From Sphingomonas rhizophila (GTDB lineage Bacteria; Pseudomonadota; Alphaproteobacteria; Sphingomonadales; Sphingomonadaceae): 64,000 bases of DNA. Each line of letters opens with the position of its first letter. Position 1 is the first letter of the stretch. Under the pieces are notes generated by a model, which was not told the origin of the DNA, ran no database searches, and saw only the letters and a list, made by a program, of their open reading frames with translations. Location: NCBI RefSeq assembly GCF_014396585.1, contig NZ_CP060717.1, positions 744,001-808,000 on the forward strand. Direction: 5' to 3'. The position numbers and the translations under genes are program-made. Positions 1-9,756 of the stretch are shown piece by piece.

Positions 1-74
1 CTGCAAAAGCGGGATTGGCGAATGGTGTTGGGGAACCCCGTCTTGAGTCGCGTTTTGCGTCGGAAGATTTCCGG

Positions 75-2405
75 ATGAAGGGGCACGTGACGGAGCTGCC
101 TCGCGCGTCATTGCGCGAGGTATTCGATATGCGTGTGCCCCGTGACGCGCGCGGCCGGGCCATCCGCCGCGCCCAGCTGGATGCTTTCGTCCGGTTGGTG
201 CCGACTACGGTCATCGTCCAGCTACTGACGGCCGCGGTCCTTGTCGCCTCATTCCGGGGAAGCGTCGATTCCCTCTGGCTCGGGCTCTGGTTTGGGGCGG
301 CCGTCCTGGCCTGCTTTGCCCGGTTGGCGCGCGCCATCCGTTTGCGCATCGATTTCGAGTACGCCCGCGCGCATCCCCCGAACCTCCTGAACATCTGCGT
401 CATCGTCTGCGTCCTGGCCGGCCTGTGGCTGATCCCGCCCATATTCTGGTTCGACCAGGCCGGACCCGAGCAGCAATTGTTCCTCTGCGTGCTCGCCGCC
501 GCGCTGATCAGCGCCGGATCGGTCACGATGGTCTCGGTGCCGCCGGTCGCGCTGTCCTACGTCAGCATCATGCTGATCGCCTGCGTGACGATCACCTACA
601 AGCTCGACAATTATCCGCTCATTGCCCTGTCGGTGATCTACGCGGCGCTGCTGGTCGGGGCGATCGTTACCAACTCCCGGCAATTCATCGCTAACGTGAA
701 AGCCAATCTCGACCTGCAGGAACGCGGCGAGATCATCCAGCTGCTGCGCGAATTCGAGGCGTCCGGGTCGGGCGGATTGTGGGAACTCGACGCGGATCTC
801 CACATCACCAACATCTCGACCGAGCTCGCGTCGGGCATCGACATGACCACCGATGAAATCATCGGCCGGCATGCGCGCGATTTGCTCGATCCCGGTTACC
901 GCGCCAGCGACCTGTCGACGGGCATGCGACGCCTCTTCGAGCAATTGGAGTCTGGGCAGCCATTCCGTGACCTCGCCGTTCCGGCGGTGAAGACGGGCCG
1001 CTGGTGGTCCCTGTCGGGGAAGCCGCTGCGCGATGCCTATGGCGAAGTCATCGGCTGGCGCGGCGTCGGGTCCGACATTACCGACCTGCGACTGACCGGC
1101 GACGATGCGGTCCGCGCCGCGCGCCGCGATCCCCTTACCGGCCTCGCGAATCGCCTGCTCGTGCGAGAGTTGCTCGAGGAATCGATCCTGTCGCACTGGA
1201 AAGGTCGTGGCGGCTGCGCGCTGCTGCTCGTGGACCTCGACAAGTTCAAGCTGGTCAACGACACGCTGGGACACGCCATCGGGGACCAGCTGCTGATCGA
1301 GGTCGCCCGCCGGCTGGAACGGACCACTGGCGGCCACGGCAGCGTCGGACGCCTCGGGGGGGACGAGTTCGCGCTGATCTGGACGGGGCCGACCGACAAC
1401 GAAACGCTGTCGCGCCTTGCCGACAAGATCATCGCGCAGCTCAGCAAGACCTACACGATCGGTGCCGCCAGCCTTCACATCGGCGCGACGATCGGCATCG
1501 CCCGCGGCCCCGTCGATGGCCGCCGCGAGGAACAGCTGATGCGCAGCGCCGACCTCGCGCTGTATCGCGCCAAGGAAGCGGGCCGGGGCGGGTACGCCTT
1601 CTTCGAAAGCTACATGTTCGAAGAGGCGGAAGATAACCGCCTGCTGGAAAACGACGTGCGCGACGCGCTTCACGGCGACGGACTCCGGCTGGCCTATCAG
1701 CCGATCGTCGATGCGCGGACTGGCGAAGTCGTCGGGCGAGAGGCACTTCTTCGGTGGCGCCATCCCACGCGGGGCGAGATTTCGCCCGAACTGTTCGTCC
1801 CGATTATCGAAGATGCCGGTCTCATCCACCAGATCGGCGACTGGGTGATCCGCGAGGCGTGCGCCGAAGCGTCGAAGTGGGACGAGAAATTCCGGGTCGC
1901 GGTGAATGTATCGGCGGCGCAGCTCCCGGGGGCCGGCCTTGCCAAGACAGTTCTGGGGGCCCTTGCGAACAGCGGACTGGAGCCATCACGGCTCGAGCTG
2001 GAGGTGACCGAGACTGTATTCCTTGGGGATGATGCCTCGACGCTGGCGTCACTGGAACGGTTGCGGGCACTCGGCGTGCGGCTCGTGCTCGACGATTTCG
2101 GCAAGGGCTACTCGTCGTTCGGTTATCTCTCACGAGCGCATTTCTCGAAGATCAAGATCGACCAGACCTTCGTGCGCGGCGCGGCGCAGGGCGAAAAGGA
2201 AAGCATCGCCATCGTCCACGCAATCCTCGCGCTTGCCAACGGCCTGGACGTGGAGACCACGGCCGAAGGGGTCGAGACCGAACGCCAGGCCAAGGTCATG
2301 CGCGATCTTGGCTGCACGCAGTTGCAGGGCTTCTTCTTCGGCCGGCCGGTGCCGCCGGAATCGCTGGTCGGCGTTGACCGGCGAGCCGTTCGCCACCTCG
2401 CCTGA
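75..2405 (+). CDS. Membrane-bound GGDEF-EAL c-di-GMP enzyme with PAS domain
   Basis: The N-terminal third (about residues 35-215) holds six hydrophobic segments, so the protein sits in the inner membrane. A PAS-like region follows (about 235-350), then a GGDEF domain with an intact GGDEF signature at residues 428-432, then an EAL domain with an intact EAL triplet at 556-558, LEVTET, DDFGKGYSS, KIDQTF and AEGVET. Both catalytic signatures look complete, so it could make and degrade cyclic di-GMP. No RxxD inhibitory site is seen just before GGDEF. I chose the ATG at 75 because GGAAG lies 8 bases upstream; an in-frame TTG at 15 would add 20 residues without a better ribosome site. The signal sensed by the membrane and PAS parts cannot be inferred. 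Confidence 0.9.
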   Translation: MKGHVTELPRASLREVFDMRVPRDARGRAIRRAQLDAFVRLVPTTVIVQLLTAAVLVASFRGSVDSLWLGLWFGAAVLACFARLARAIRLRIDFEYARAHPPNLLNICVIVCVLAGLWLIPPIFWFDQAGPEQQLFLCVLAAALISAGSVTMVSVPPVALSYVSIMLIACVTITYKLDNYPLIALSVIYAALLVGAIVTNSRQFIANVKANLDLQERGEIIQLLREFEASGSGGLWELDADLHITNISTELASGIDMTTDEIIGRHARDLLDPGYRASDLSTGMRRLFEQLESGQPFRDLAVPAVKTGRWWSLSGKPLRDAYGEVIGWRGVGSDITDLRLTGDDAVRAARRDPLTGLANRLLVRELLEESILSHWKGRGGCALLLVDLDKFKLVNDTLGHAIGDQLLIEVARRLERTTGGHGSVGRLGGDEFALIWTGPTDNETLSRLADKIIAQLSKTYTIGAASLHIGATIGIARGPVDGRREEQLMRSADLALYRAKEAGRGGYAFFESYMFEEAEDNRLLENDVRDALHGDGLRLAYQPIVDARTGEVVGREALLRWRHPTRGEISPELFVPIIEDAGLIHQIGDWVIREACAEASKWDEKFRVAVNVSAAQLPGAGLAKTVLGALANSGLEPSRLELEVTETVFLGDDASTLASLERLRALGVRLVLDDFGKGYSSFGYLSRAHFSKIKIDQTFVRGAAQGEKESIAIVHAILALANGLDVETTAEGVETERQAKVMRDLGCTQLQGFFFGRPVPPESLVGVDRRAVRHLA

Positions 2406-2481
2406 CCCCCTTTCCTCAGCACGATCAGCCGCTATAAGCCGCCGCGACCCGCTGCGGCCCACGCGTGCCGCAAGCCCATGC

Positions 2482-2556
2482 TGGGGCGTCGCCAAGTGGT
2501 AAGGCACCGGTTTTTGGTACCGGCATTCGCAGGTTCGAATCCTGCCGCCCCAGCCA
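2482..2556 (+). tRNA. tRNA-Gln (TTG)
   Basis: Cloverleaf drawn by eye: acceptor TGGGGCG pairs with CGCCCCA, the D arm is GCC/GGC, the anticodon stem CCGGT/ACCGG encloses loop TTTTGGT with anticodon TTG, and the T arm GCAGG/CCTGC encloses TTCGAAT. The discriminator base is G and CCA is encoded. The length of 75 nt is normal. It lies between the GGDEF-EAL gene and the TonB receptor. No integrase or attachment duplication was seen beside it. Confidence 0.97.
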
Positions 2557-2734
2557 GCATCCCTTCCCGATCGGTGACAAACCAGGAGCTTGGTCCTGTC
2601 CCGTCCTGGAATAATGCCTGGATGCGGCAGTCCAGTTTGCTGGACGAACCCACCATCCCTGACCTGGTCGTTGGTTAAGCACGTCGCTCTGCCTGCGCCA
2701 TCTTTAGTTGACTTGGCCGAGCGGGCAGCCTTCC

Positions 2735-4804
2735 ATGCTGTGGTCCGCGGTCGAGGGGAACGGCGTGCTGGGTGAAACGGCGATGGCGGCACTGGCGGCG
2801 GCGGGCCTGCAGCCCACTTCGACGGCGAAGGTCGACCTCGACGCGCCGGATACGGTCATCGTCACGGGTGAGCGAACCACGCGAACGCTTCGGCGGACTT
2901 CGTCCAGCGTGGAGGTTTACGACGAGAGGCAAATCGAACGGAACAGCGGCGCCGACCGTATCGAGCAACTGCTCGACCTCACCCCCAACGTCCAAGTCGG
3001 CTCGGGCGGGGAGGGGCCGACCATCCGCGGCCAGGATACGACCGGACCGACACGCGACCTGCCTGCCTTCCTTGGCGGCACCAGACCCCGCACTACCCTG
3101 ATCGTCGATGGTCGAGCGATATCGTTCAACGAATTCGTTTTCGGTGCCGCGCCGCTATGGGACGTGCAGCGGGTCGAGGTATTCCGAAGCCCGCAGACGA
3201 CGACACAGGGCCAGAATTCGATCGCCGGCGCCATCTTCGTGGAAACCGGCGCCCCGACGTTCGTGCCCGAGTTCCGGATGCGAGCCATCGCCGGCGATTA
3301 TCGGACCCGGCAAGTTTCGCTGATGGGCTCGGGGCCCCTGTCCGACGACGTGGCGATCCGCATCGCCGGCGACATGCGAAGCAGCAGGCCGTCAAGCCTC
3401 CTTGCCGACCGCGCCGTCGGCGCCGATCCCAACCGCGACCTTTACGGCACGCTGCGCACCAAGCTGCTGTTCCGGCCGTCGGGATCCGCCGGACCGAAAC
3501 TCGAACTGGGCTATGCGCACATCGAGTCGCAGATGCCGCAGATCGAGGGAGTTCGACCTCCGTTCGAGGAACGCCGCGATCCCGTCGCAACCTACGGCAC
3601 CTTCCGCGTCAACGTTGATAGCTTGACGGCACGGAGCGAAATACGACTTTCGCCGGTGCTGCTGTTGCGGACAACGCTAACCGGCGGCGAGACGAAGGTG
3701 CGGCGCTTTGCGCCTGCCGGTCTTGGCCAGAATTTCATCCGAGGGCGTGACCGGTCAGCGGAAACGGTGTTCGACTGGACGCCTTCGGATGGCTTCAAGG
3801 TCATCGTCGGCGCATCCGTCCGTCAGGCAAAGTTGCGGCAACGCATAGATCTGTCCCAGCTATCCGGCATCGGCCGCTTTCGCGACCGGCAGTCCGCTGT
3901 CGGCATCTTTGGCGAAGGGACCTGGGCGCTGGCGCCAGGATTGGAAGTGACCGCAGGACTTCGGTTCCAACGCGACTCGCAGGAGAGGGTCGGGGCGTTG
4001 GAGTCGTCGGGCGGACCGATCGATCTTGCTTATGATCAGCGGTTTCGGGCGTGGCTTCCGAAGGCTTCGATCGCCTGGGACGTCACCAAGTCCGTTCGGG
4101 TGGGTGCGGTCGTCCAGCGGGCCTATAATCCGGGAGGGACGACGCTTCGTTTCGATACCGGCGAAGCGGACAATTTCGGAGAGGAGCGTCTGACTGCCTA
4201 CGAGATCTTCGCCCGTTACTCATTCGCCAACGGGAGGCTGACCGCGAACGCCAATCTGTTTCGCTATGAAATGGATGATCCACAACGCAGCCGAAGCATC
4301 ACCATTTTCGCGCCAACGGGTGCTCCGGTCGGCTTCGCGGACCTTTTCAACCTGCAGCATGCCCGCAGCCACGGAGGCGAGGCGACTCTGAACTGGCAGC
4401 CTTCGACGCGCTTTTCGATGAGGGCAGGTGTCGGCCTGCTTCGAACGCAGATCACGGAGGCGGACGGCGAATACGCGAGTTTCAAGGGTAAGCAGTTCCA
4501 ACGCTCACCGAAGTTCAGCGCCTCGCTAGCCATCGACTGGATGCCGTTGCGCGGCCTAAACTTGTCGGCACAAGCCCGGCGAAACAGCGGCTATTTCAGC
4601 GATGATCTTAACGCGGCCGACCGCCATGTTGCCGGTTGGACCAACGTGGACGCCCGCGTGGCGTACGACCTGCGTAAGCTGCGCCTGTTCGGCTACGTTC
4701 GCAACGTTTTCGATAGCTTTCACCTAACCTATCTCCTGAATTCGAGCCTCGCCACCGCCGGCGATCCGCGCGAGTTCGGAATGGGGATCGAATATCGCTA
4801 TTAG
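2735..4804 (+). CDS. TonB-dependent outer-membrane receptor
   Basis: About 689 residues. A TonB-box-like stretch (DTVIVTGE) is followed by a plug domain with the usual IEQLLDLTPNV, GPTIRG, LIVDGR and VEVFRSPQTTTQG patterns, then a long beta-barrel ending in a terminal aromatic (IEYRY). It should import a scarce ligand across the outer membrane, powered by TonB; the ligand cannot be told from sequence. The N-terminus is odd: no basic n-region or good signal peptide precedes the TonB box, and starts at 2708 (TTG), 2735 (ATG) and 2783 (ATG) all lack a clear ribosome site, so a lost base near the start is possible. Its stop overlaps that of the convergent regulator by 4 bp. The SLAM gene downstream suggests a shared uptake role. 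Confidence 0.85.
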   Translation: MLWSAVEGNGVLGETAMAALAAAGLQPTSTAKVDLDAPDTVIVTGERTTRTLRRTSSSVEVYDERQIERNSGADRIEQLLDLTPNVQVGSGGEGPTIRGQDTTGPTRDLPAFLGGTRPRTTLIVDGRAISFNEFVFGAAPLWDVQRVEVFRSPQTTTQGQNSIAGAIFVETGAPTFVPEFRMRAIAGDYRTRQVSLMGSGPLSDDVAIRIAGDMRSSRPSSLLADRAVGADPNRDLYGTLRTKLLFRPSGSAGPKLELGYAHIESQMPQIEGVRPPFEERRDPVATYGTFRVNVDSLTARSEIRLSPVLLLRTTLTGGETKVRRFAPAGLGQNFIRGRDRSAETVFDWTPSDGFKVIVGASVRQAKLRQRIDLSQLSGIGRFRDRQSAVGIFGEGTWALAPGLEVTAGLRFQRDSQERVGALESSGGPIDLAYDQRFRAWLPKASIAWDVTKSVRVGAVVQRAYNPGGTTLRFDTGEADNFGEERLTAYEIFARYSFANGRLTANANLFRYEMDDPQRSRSITIFAPTGAPVGFADLFNLQHARSHGGEATLNWQPSTRFSMRAGVGLLRTQITEADGEYASFKGKQFQRSPKFSASLAIDWMPLRGLNLSAQARRNSGYFSDDLNAADRHVAGWTNVDARVAYDLRKLRLFGYVRNVFDSFHLTYLLNSSLATAGDPREFGMGIEYRY

Positions 4805-6329
4805 GGCATCCGAGTCGGCGGATAGTCCGGTCTGACCCCCCGCAGCTTCCAGTACGCCGTCAGTCCCATTCCATCGCACAACGATTGGAATCTCGGATCC
4901 TGGCGAAAGGCGAACATTGGAGGCGTGGAAATCCATTGCGTGTGCCGCCAACTCTGGTCGTTGATCAGCGAAGTCGAACCGTCCGCGGGCCGTTTCGGGA
5001 TGACATCCCCGTGCGCGAACATCAGGCCGTTCGTAATCGCGTAGGCCGCGTCCAATTCTCCGATCGCCGACATCGCCATTGCCGCGTAAGCAGCCTGTCC
5101 GGCGCTTTGCCTTGCCGCTGCGATGTTGGCCTCCACTGCGGCACGCCGGTTGGCGGGTGTCGGCGAATCAAGTGCGGCGAAAGTCGGCCGCCATTGAACC
5201 ATTGAGGCCGGTTTGACGCTTTTTGGCAGTGCGGCCGTGTAATCCAGCATCGCCTGCGCGGCGCCGGTGCGGTCGGTGAAGGCAAGGACCAGAAATCGAG
5301 CGTTCCAGATCGACGCGTGCGCTGGCCAGATCCGGATCAGGCGTTCGAGCACCTTGTCGGCCTCTGCCGTGCGGCCGTAGATCCAGCTCTTCAGTCCGCG
5401 GCGCATCATTGGGATGGGCGCGACCGGATCGAGCTTGATGAGGCGCTCGTTGACGTCCCAGCTTCGACCTGTCAGCCCCGCACCCTGGTAAAGGAACACG
5501 AGGCGGCTGAGGGCGAAGTGATTATCCGGATCATCCTTGAGCACGGCGAGCAACTCGTCTTCGGTCTGGACCCAGTCGAAATTCGACGTGTTGAAAAAGA
5601 GCAGGGCGAGACGTGCGTTGGGGTTGCGTGGATCCAACGCCAGAGCCCGGTCGATAGCGACTTTCGCTTCGGCAATCCTGCTGCCTGCGTCCTTTTCCAC
5701 CGCGCTTTCGGCCAAGGCGTAAGCGAGAAGTCCTAACGCCTCGCTGTTGTTCGGGTCTTGCGCCAAAACCTCCTTGAGAAGAGCCGTGGCGGAGACCTCG
5801 GAGGTCGATTGCCCGAAGCGAAGGATTTGCCCAGCTTCCTCGACACGGTCGTCCGTGCCTGACCTGGCGCGATGAGGTTTGAGAAACCAAAGCCCGGCAC
5901 CGGCACTGATGGCGACAGCGCCGCCGGCCAGCGCCAAGGCGCGGCGCGACAAGCCTTGGGTTCGCGTCGCCTCGATCGATTCTGCTCTTGTCTCGAAGCC
6001 CGGGAAATCGCCGATCAGGCGATAGCCGGTTCGCGGAATGGTCTCGATCTCGAACAGGTCGGGTCCTGTTTCCGCCGCGATCCGCCGTACCCGGTTGATC
6101 GCCCGGTTGAGGCTGTCGTCACCGACCATCGCACCGCCCCACCCGGCCGCGAAAATGGCATCACGGGTGACGACTTCGTTGGCGTGATCGAGCAGCAACA
6201 GGAACACCTGCATCGTCAGTGGTTCGACCTGAAGGGACCCGGCTGGCCCTCGATCTTTCGACGAGCCGGGCTGACCATCATCGCCCCGGCCTGGAAGTCA
6301 GCCCTAGCCGCAAGATCCGCTGGTTTCAC
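4801..6329 (-). CDS. Winged-helix, membrane-anchored TPR regulator (CadC/ToxR-like), reading frame interrupted
   Basis: The longest open frame starts at 6213 inside the DNA-binding domain (MQVFLLLLDHANEVV). Upstream, another frame opens at GTG 6329 and encodes the missing first part (ADLAARADFQAG...SPARRKIEG). Adding one base to the GGG run at about 6247 joins it to PAGSLQVEPLTMQVF, which restores an OmpR/PhoB-type winged helix. After this domain comes one hydrophobic helix (ALALAGGAVAISAGAGLWF) and then a periplasmic region with TPR-like repeats and several DPNN/DPRN turns. This is the plan of one-component membrane regulators. It lies between the TonB receptor (convergent, stops overlapping) and the SLAM gene (divergent), so it probably controls them. 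The shift is probably a sequencing error. Confidence 0.75.
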
Positions 6330-6495
6330 CAACCCCGTTCCCTTCGCGCACCGGACCATCGGCAGATGGTCAGATCATGATCGGCACATCCTCATCGCAC
6401 AAGAAGGCAAGCCATTCTACGCCGCTGCTGGTGTAGCGGAGTTGGGCCTTGCAAATGTTTAAGGGGTTCGGTCAGTCCGGTGGCTTGCGCGCGTC

Positions 6496-7812
6496 ATGAC
6501 TGCCAAGTCATTTCGGTGGATGATGACGGCCATCGCGCTGACGAGCGCGGTTCCGACAAGCGCTGTCGCTGGCGAACGCGAGTTTAGCGCAACCTCGCTC
6601 CTGGCCCTTGCGCAAAAACTTGAACGCAGCGGCCACCGCGACGAAGCCGCGCGCCTGTACCAGGCCCTGACCGAGGATCCCAACCCCGACATCAGGGCCG
6701 AAGCACAGTTCCGGACCGCCAGATACCTCGCTGGCGAAGGCAAGACTCGTGAAGCCGCGGTCCTCCTTCGCCGCCTGATCGACGAGCATCCCAAGGCAGC
6801 GCCCCCGCGGTTCGAGCTTGTCGGGCTGCTTCAGAAAATGGGGGACGAGGCCGCCGCGCTTCGTGAGCTCCGCTCGCTGGGAACCCTGGACCTTCCCATG
6901 AACGCCGCGCGGTTGGTCGATCGGATGAGCGCTTCCCTGCGGGCAAATCAGCCCTTCTCCTTCCAGCTCGAGATGGCGATTGCGCCGGACAGCAACGTCA
7001 ATCGGGCCACCCGATCCGACACGCTGGATACGGTGTTCGGCGAATTCGAAGTCAATGAAAGTGCGCGCGCCAAGTCCGGGCTCGGCGCATCGATCCGCGG
7101 ACTGGCGCAAGGTCGCGTGGACCTGACGGAAGACACGGCGCTCAAGCTCTACGCGTCCTTCGACAGCAATCTCTACCGGCAGCGGCGGTTCAATGACATC
7201 AGCCTGTCCGCGGGCCTTGGGCCTGAATTTCGCATCGGCTCCACACGGCTGGCACTGAACGTCGGCGGGTCGCAGCAGTGGTACGGGATGCGGTCGTTCG
7301 TTCGAAGCCTTCGGGCCGGCGGGACGGCATGGCTGTCGGTGGATCGCATGTCCCAACTCCGCCTCGACGGGTCGGCGCGATGGACGAACAATCTGTTCAA
7401 TGACCAGCAGGACGGACGCGGTCGAAGTGTGACCGCGCGCTACGAACGAGCCTTGTCGCCGCGCCTGGTGGCCAGCGTCGGCGGGGGCATCGATCGTTTC
7501 GCCGCGACGGGCCCGGCCTATTCGACCCGGTCGCGGTCGGCCTCGATCAATCTTTATCGCGACATGGGTCGGGCGACGGTTTCGCTGGGCGTGGAGGTTG
7601 GCCGTCTCAAGGCCGACGAGCGCCTGTCCCTGCTGCCCAAGGTCCGGCAGGACCGGTCACTTCGTCTCCAGGCGGGGATGGTCCTTCGCAAGCTGACCTT
7701 CGCGGGTTTCGCGCCAACGGTGCGGGTGACCCATGAGCGCAACAGCAGCACGGTGGAATTCTACGATTATCGCCGCACCCGGACCGAGTTCGGCATCAGC
7801 CGGGCGTTCTAG
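6496..7812 (+). CDS. SLAM-like outer-membrane protein (TPR plus DUF560-type barrel)
   Basis: 438 residues. A signal peptide (residues 1-26, ending AVAGE) is followed by TPR-like helices (about 35-150) and a C-terminal region of alternating beta strands ending in FGISRAF, with a terminal Phe typical of BamA-inserted barrels. This two-part plan matches surface lipoprotein assembly modifiers, the outer-membrane component of the type XI secretion route that carries lipoproteins or haemophore-like proteins to the surface, often to serve a TonB receptor. A TonB receptor is nearby, but no cargo lipoprotein or haemophilin-like gene was seen between them. The 166-bp gap upstream is shared with the divergent regulator. 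The family call comes from architecture, not alignment. Confidence 0.72.
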   Translation: MTAKSFRWMMTAIALTSAVPTSAVAGEREFSATSLLALAQKLERSGHRDEAARLYQALTEDPNPDIRAEAQFRTARYLAGEGKTREAAVLLRRLIDEHPKAAPPRFELVGLLQKMGDEAAALRELRSLGTLDLPMNAARLVDRMSASLRANQPFSFQLEMAIAPDSNVNRATRSDTLDTVFGEFEVNESARAKSGLGASIRGLAQGRVDLTEDTALKLYASFDSNLYRQRRFNDISLSAGLGPEFRIGSTRLALNVGGSQQWYGMRSFVRSLRAGGTAWLSVDRMSQLRLDGSARWTNNLFNDQQDGRGRSVTARYERALSPRLVASVGGGIDRFAATGPAYSTRSRSASINLYRDMGRATVSLGVEVGRLKADERLSLLPKVRQDRSLRLQAGMVLRKLTFAGFAPTVRVTHERNSSTVEFYDYRRTRTEFGISRAF

Positions 7813-7818
7813 AACGGC

Positions 7819-8286
7819 CTAAGCCGGTGTCACCGACCGGAGCGCCAGTCGAAAGCGCAGGATGCTTCCGGCGGGGATTTCGTCGAGGGTTCGGTCTCCA
7901 TAGCCAAGCTGAGGCGGGATCCAGACGATCCACTCGTCACCGGGCTTCATCATCTTGAGTGCTTCGTCGAAACCCTTGACGAATTTACCGACGTTGCCGG
8001 TCAGCGGCTCGCCCCGGGCGAAGCTGCTGTCGAACACCGTGCCGTTGGTCAGCTTGCCCTCATAGTCGAAGGTCACGAGGTCACCGTCCTTCGGCGAGAT
8101 GCCCGATTTCGGTCCCGACTTGACGATGAAATACTGAAGGCCGCTCGCGGTCTGAACCACGCGCTTCGATGCGGCGGCGTTGCGCGCGAGGAAGTTGGCC
8201 CCGGCCGGGGTCTCGGGCGGTGTGCGGGTCGCGCAGGCGCTAAGAGATAGCGAGACGGCGGCGACGGCGGGCAGCAGGATTTTCAT
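7819..8286 (-). CDS. FKBP-type peptidyl-prolyl isomerase lipoprotein
   Basis: 155 residues. A lipoprotein signal with lipobox LSAC (cysteine at 18) is followed by one FKBP domain: VTFDYEGKLTNGTVFDSS, the G-F-D-E-A-L turn, W in the active-site wall, and GYGDRTLDEIPAGSILRF. It should catalyse proline isomerisation in the periplasm, attached to a membrane. The short linker between lipobox and domain carries no dimerisation helices, unlike Mip or FkpA. It is convergent with the SLAM gene, with 6 bp between stops. Confidence 0.92.
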   Translation of the reverse strand: MKILLPAVAAVSLSLSACATRTPPETPAGANFLARNAAASKRVVQTASGLQYFIVKSGPKSGISPKDGDLVTFDYEGKLTNGTVFDSSFARGEPLTGNVGKFVKGFDEALKMMKPGDEWIVWIPPQLGYGDRTLDEIPAGSILRFRLALRSVTPA

Positions 8287-8371
8287 GCGGCCCTGCTTAG
8301 CGCCTCCGCTGATCCGCGAAAGTCATTTTCCGGCGCTTTGCGTTCGGCAGCGCAGCGGCTAGCGCACTTCC

Positions 8372-9756
8372 ATGAAGGCAATCGTCGATCCTCACCACGT
8401 CCTCGCCAGTGGGCTTGGCGCCATTCGCCAGCAATTCCAGGTGCCATTGGACTTCCCCCGGACGTGCTGGCGGAGGCGGAAATGCTCGCCCGAAAGCCGG
8501 TTGACGGCCACGCCGATCGGACCGAACTGCCATTCGTCACGCTCGACCCGGCGACGTCCACCGATCTCGACCAGGCGTTCTGCTTCTCGCGCGACGCCGC
8601 CGCGATCGTTCTCCACTATGCCATCGCGGATGTCGGCTGGTTCGTCCCTGAAGGCAGCCTGGTCGACGCCGAGGCATGGCGCCGCGGCGCAAGTATTTAC
8701 CTTCCGGACGGGAAGGAGCCGCTTTATCCGCCGGTAATAAGCGAAGCAGCGGCCAGCCTGCTGCCCGACGGACCGCGGCCGGCGGTCATTTTCGAGGTGC
8801 GGGTCGACGAAGCGGGCGAGGTCGAATTAGTTGGCGTGGAACGCTCGCTGATCCGGAGCCGCGCAAAGCTGGCTTATGACCAGGTTACGCCCGAGCAATT
8901 GCCGGCGGATTTCCACGAGTTCGCCGAACGGATCCAGGCGGCCGAGGCCCGGCGCGGCGCGTCCCGCGTCGATCCGCCCGAGCAAGAGGTCAACGCGGTG
9001 GAGGGCGACGGCTATGAGCTTCGCTTCCGTCCGCGGCTCCGGTCCGAGGCGCAGAACAGCGCATTGTCGCTCGCCTGCAATCTTGCGGTCGCGAAGCTGT
9101 TGTTTGAACGACGCACGGGTCTCTTCCGGGTAATGGCCGAACCGACGAAGCGGGCGGTCAGGCGTCTCCGCCATACGGCGCAGGCGTTTGCCATCGACTG
9201 GCCGGCCGCGGTTAGCCTGGAGCAATTCGAGACCCGGCTCGATCCGTCGAACCCGCGCGATGCGGCAATGATGATGGCCATCCGCCGAGCGGGCGAGGGC
9301 GCGTCCTATGTTCCCTATCGCGAGGGAGCGGTGCCGTTCCACTCGGCAATGGCCGCGACCTATGCCCATGCCACGGCTCCCCTGCGGCGGCTGGCGGATC
9401 GCTATGTGGTCGAGGCGGCACTGGCTGTGGCGAATGGCTTGCCCGTTCCGGCCAGCGTCGCCGCGGCATTCGAAAAATTGCCGGGCGTCATGGCCAAGAC
9501 GGACTCGCTGGATGCCAACCTGCGGCGGGCTGTCGTCGATCTAGCGGAGGCTGTGATGTTGATGGACGGAGTGGGCGCGACCCATTCGGCGGTCGTAACG
9601 GATGTCGATGATCGCGGCACCCGGATCCAGCTTTGCGACCTGCCAATCGTGTCGCGGGTCGTGACCGACGGCGCTTCGCCCGGGGATGCGCTGCAGGTGA
9701 AGCTGACTGAGGCCGACCCGGACCGCCGCCTGATAAGGTTCGAACGGGCGGCCTAG
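8372..9756 (+). CDS. RNB-domain ribonuclease (RNase II/R type), frame interrupted near its start
   Basis: About 461 residues after repair. The catalytic RNB core is clear: TLDPATSTDLDQAF supplies the acidic metal ligands, followed by YAIADVGWFV and the late HATAPLRRLADR motif. The N-terminus (MKAIVDPHH...VPLDFP) is in one frame from ATG 8372 and the rest (PDVLAEAEML...) is in another; one extra C in the five-C run at 8455-8459 joins them. It lacks the long cold-shock and S1 extensions of RNase R, so it is a short RNB protein that should degrade RNA 3' to 5'. The stop overlaps the convergent acyl-CoA dehydrogenase by 4 bp. Confidence 0.85.

Noticed and set aside
249-1829. 526-codon open frame on the minus strand inside the GGDEF-EAL gene
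   Set aside because: It is antisense to a strongly conserved protein, has low-complexity Arg/Gln/Asp-rich composition and no domain. Such frames are common shadows in GC-rich DNA.
2482-2556. tRNA-Gln as an integration site
   Set aside because: No integrase gene, repeated tRNA 3' end or composition change was seen next to it.
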